DNA of 7,898 nucleotides. It comes from Bacteroidota bacterium. Lineage in GTDB: Bacteria; Bacteroidota; Ignavibacteria; SZUA-365. Where the stretch lies: assembly GCA_018224415.1 (NCBI GenBank), contig JAGTUZ010000193.1, forward strand, positions 1 through 7,898, given 5' to 3'. Shown here piece after piece: positions 6,486 to 7,898 of this stretch; position 1 is the first letter of the stretch; each line of letters opens with the position of its first letter. The position numbers and the translations under genes are program-made. Under the pieces are notes generated by a model. It did no database searches and was not told the DNA's origin. It saw only the letters and a list, made by a program, of their open reading frames with translations.

Positions 6486-7076
6486 ATGCGCATAGCTCGT
6501 ATTCTCACTCTCTTAGTCCTCGCCCTCGCCCTCGGGCTGTCGACCGCGACGGCCCAGAATGCCAAATCATCGAAGAAAAAGGAGAACGCCGTGGAGAAGG
6601 AAATCGTCGTGATCGAAACCAACATGGGGACCATCGAACTCGAGATGTACCGCAAGGACGCTCCCAAGACGGTGGAGAACTTCGTGCAGCTCGCCAAGAA
6701 GGGATACTACGACGGTATCATTTTCCACCGCGTGATCAATGGCTTCGTGATCCAGGGCGGCGATCCGACCGGCACGGGCTCGGGCGGCGAAAGCATTTAC
6801 GGCAAGAAGTTCGAAGACGAGACCAATCCTTCGTCAGAAATCTACAAGACCGGCTACAAGCGCGGCGTTGTGGCCATGGCAAACGCCGGCCCCGATACCA
6901 ATGGCAGCCAGTTCTTCATCTGCCACAAGGACGTCGTGCTTCCTCCGAACTACACCATTTTCGGCAAGGTAGTTGACGGTATGGACACCGTCGACAAGAT
7001 CGCAACAACGAAGACGGGTCCCGGCGATCGCCCGGTGGAGAAGATGGTCATGAACAAAGTCTCTCTCAAGAAATAG
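6486..7076 (+). CDS. Exported cyclophilin-type peptidyl-prolyl cis-trans isomerase
   Basis: A 196-residue protein that accelerates proline cis-trans isomerisation during protein folding. A signal peptide occupies residues 1-23: an RIAR start, a leucine/alanine core, and a likely cut after ATA. No cysteine lipobox is present, so the mature protein should be soluble in the periplasm or otherwise exported. A lysine-rich linker (27-38) precedes one cyclophilin domain (about 40-195). It holds the catalytic-site segment FHRVINGFVIQGGD with R82, F87 and Q90, the MANAG turn at 131-135, and GSQFFI at 140-145. The positions equivalent to the human cyclophilin A Trp and last His fall in LPPNYTIFGKV, a substitution common in bacterial members. 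The start lies 13 bases after the uppP stop, in the same apparent operon. Whether it is nearer PpiA or PpiB cannot be settled by eye, so no gene symbol is given. Confidence 0.94.
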   Translation: MRIARILTLLVLALALGLSTATAQNAKSSKKKENAVEKEIVVIETNMGTIELEMYRKDAPKTVENFVQLAKKGYYDGIIFHRVINGFVIQGGDPTGTGSGGESIYGKKFEDETNPSSEIYKTGYKRGVVAMANAGPDTNGSQFFICHKDVVLPPNYTIFGKVVDGMDTVDKIATTKTGPGDRPVEKMVMNKVSLKK

Positions 7077-7106
7077 GATCTTCTTTATCCCGAGAGCGGA
7101 AATACA

Positions 7107-7898
7107 TTGACCGACAGGGACTTACAGCAGCATATCGCAAGAAAATCCTTCCTCCCCGTCTATCTTCTGTACGGGGAGGAGGATTTTCTCATTGAGCGCC
7201 GTGCGAAGGCTCTCGCCGAGGCCGCGCTTGACGGCAGTGATCCCTCATTCAACCATGACATCTTCCGGGGTACGGAACACAAGGCCGAAGAAGTCACGAT
7301 CGCAGCCAACGCTTTTCCCTTCATGGGCGAGAAACGGGTGGTGCTTGTACGGGAGAGCGATCCCCTGCTCAAGCAGCGCGCGCTGTTGCAGTATGTGCAG
7401 CAACCATCTCCCGACACCGTCCTTCTGCTCTGCGCAGGTCCGCTGAAACCTTCCCGCACCCGGAGCAAGAAAAGCGTCGGAGCGACGGACCTGCTGACCT
7501 TTCTCCGCGAGGCGGAGCGTGGGAAGACGCCCACTGGCTCGGTCGTGGAGTACAAACCGCTCAAGGACGCCGAAGCGTTGCAGTGGATCGTGCGCGAGGT
7601 GGAACACGCAGGCAGGCGCATCTCTCCCGAGGCCAGCACCGTCGTTCATGCACTTATTGGAAACGGCGCGCGCGAACTTTCCTCGGAAATCGAGAAACTG
7701 CTCATTGCACATCCGGAACACGCCCGGATCGCGGTCGAAGACGTGTACGACCAGCTCGGCGCTTCCCGCCAGTACAATGTTTTCGAACTGGCCAACGCCG
7801 TGCTCGCGCGCGATGCCCGCCGTTCTCAGGAAATCCTCCAGCATCTGCTTGTATCGGAGGAGCCGCTGATGATTGTGAACGTCCTGTTCCGTCAGATA
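7107..7898 (+). CDS. holA: DNA polymerase III delta subunit, N-terminal 264 residues (gene runs off right edge)
   Basis: The clamp-loader delta subunit, which opens the beta sliding clamp during replication. The frame is open from TTG 7107 to the window end with no stop. Family landmarks are the N-terminal PVYLLYGEEDFLIE at 17-30, the FPFMGEKRVVLVRE block at 70-83, the hydrophobic VLLLCAG strand at 105-111, the helix around ARELSSEIEKLL at 188-199, and YNVFELANAVL at 223-233, which leads into the C-terminal collar. Typical delta subunits have about 340 residues, so roughly a quarter is missing. No in-frame ATG or GTG lies between the preceding stop codon (7074) and this TTG, and residues right after the TTG are needed for the fold, so TTG is very likely the start. 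A weak GAGCGGA lies upstream at 7094-7100. The gap from the cyclophilin stop is 30 bases with no terminator. The basic loop at 112-145 looks longer than usual. Confidence 0.93.
   Translation, partial: MTDRDLQQHIARKSFLPVYLLYGEEDFLIERRAKALAEAALDGSDPSFNHDIFRGTEHKAEEVTIAANAFPFMGEKRVVLVRESDPLLKQRALLQYVQQPSPDTVLLLCAGPLKPSRTRSKKSVGATDLLTFLREAERGKTPTGSVVEYKPLKDAEALQWIVREVEHAGRRISPEASTVVHALIGNGARELSSEIEKLLIAHPEHARIAVEDVYDQLGASRQYNVFELANAVLARDARRSQEILQHLLVSEEPLMIVNVLFRQI

Overview
This 7.9 kb window is an ordinary-looking, gene-dense bacterial chromosome segment of fairly high GC content. I see no mobile element, CRISPR array, tRNA, rRNA or phage gene. The lineage cannot be fixed from sequence alone. 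The sigma/anti-sigma/Spy-like trio, the two-domain oxidoreductase, and the mix of ATG and TTG starts with patchy Shine-Dalgarno sites would fit the Bacteroidota/Ignavibacteria/Kapabacteria side of the FCB group. That is an impression, not a demonstrated placement.

Layout. On the minus strand, bases 1-1303 hold the N-terminal 434 codons of methionyl-tRNA synthetase (metG), which runs off the left edge. A 327-base divergent spacer (1304-1630) follows. It carries a good sigma-70-type promoter reading into metG, a 13/15 direct repeat at 21-base pitch, and a small palindrome. Everything to the right is on the plus strand.

The first plus-strand block (1631-3351) encodes an ECF sigma factor, an overlapping membrane anti-sigma factor with an altered zinc motif, and a small exported Spy/CpxP-like protein. 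A strong intrinsic terminator (3384-3407) closes it. This looks like a self-contained envelope-stress regulatory unit.

The second plus-strand block (3447-7898) runs without a visible terminator. It encodes a 735-residue fusion of an MDR-type dehydrogenase with a Gfo/Idh/MocA oxidoreductase, undecaprenyl-diphosphatase UppP (ATGA overlap), an exported cyclophilin-type peptidyl-prolyl isomerase, and the DNA polymerase III delta subunit HolA. HolA starts at TTG and is cut by the right edge.

How the genes fit together. Apart from the housekeeping genes metG and holA, the genes share a cell-envelope theme: stress sensing at the membrane, periplasmic folding (Spy-like protein and cyclophilin), lipid-carrier recycling (UppP), and a probable nucleotide-sugar or glycan oxidoreductase. 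No clearly new system is present. The points most worth a second look are the anti-sigma zinc-motif change, the coupling of the fusion oxidoreductase to uppP, and the tandem repeats in the divergent spacer.
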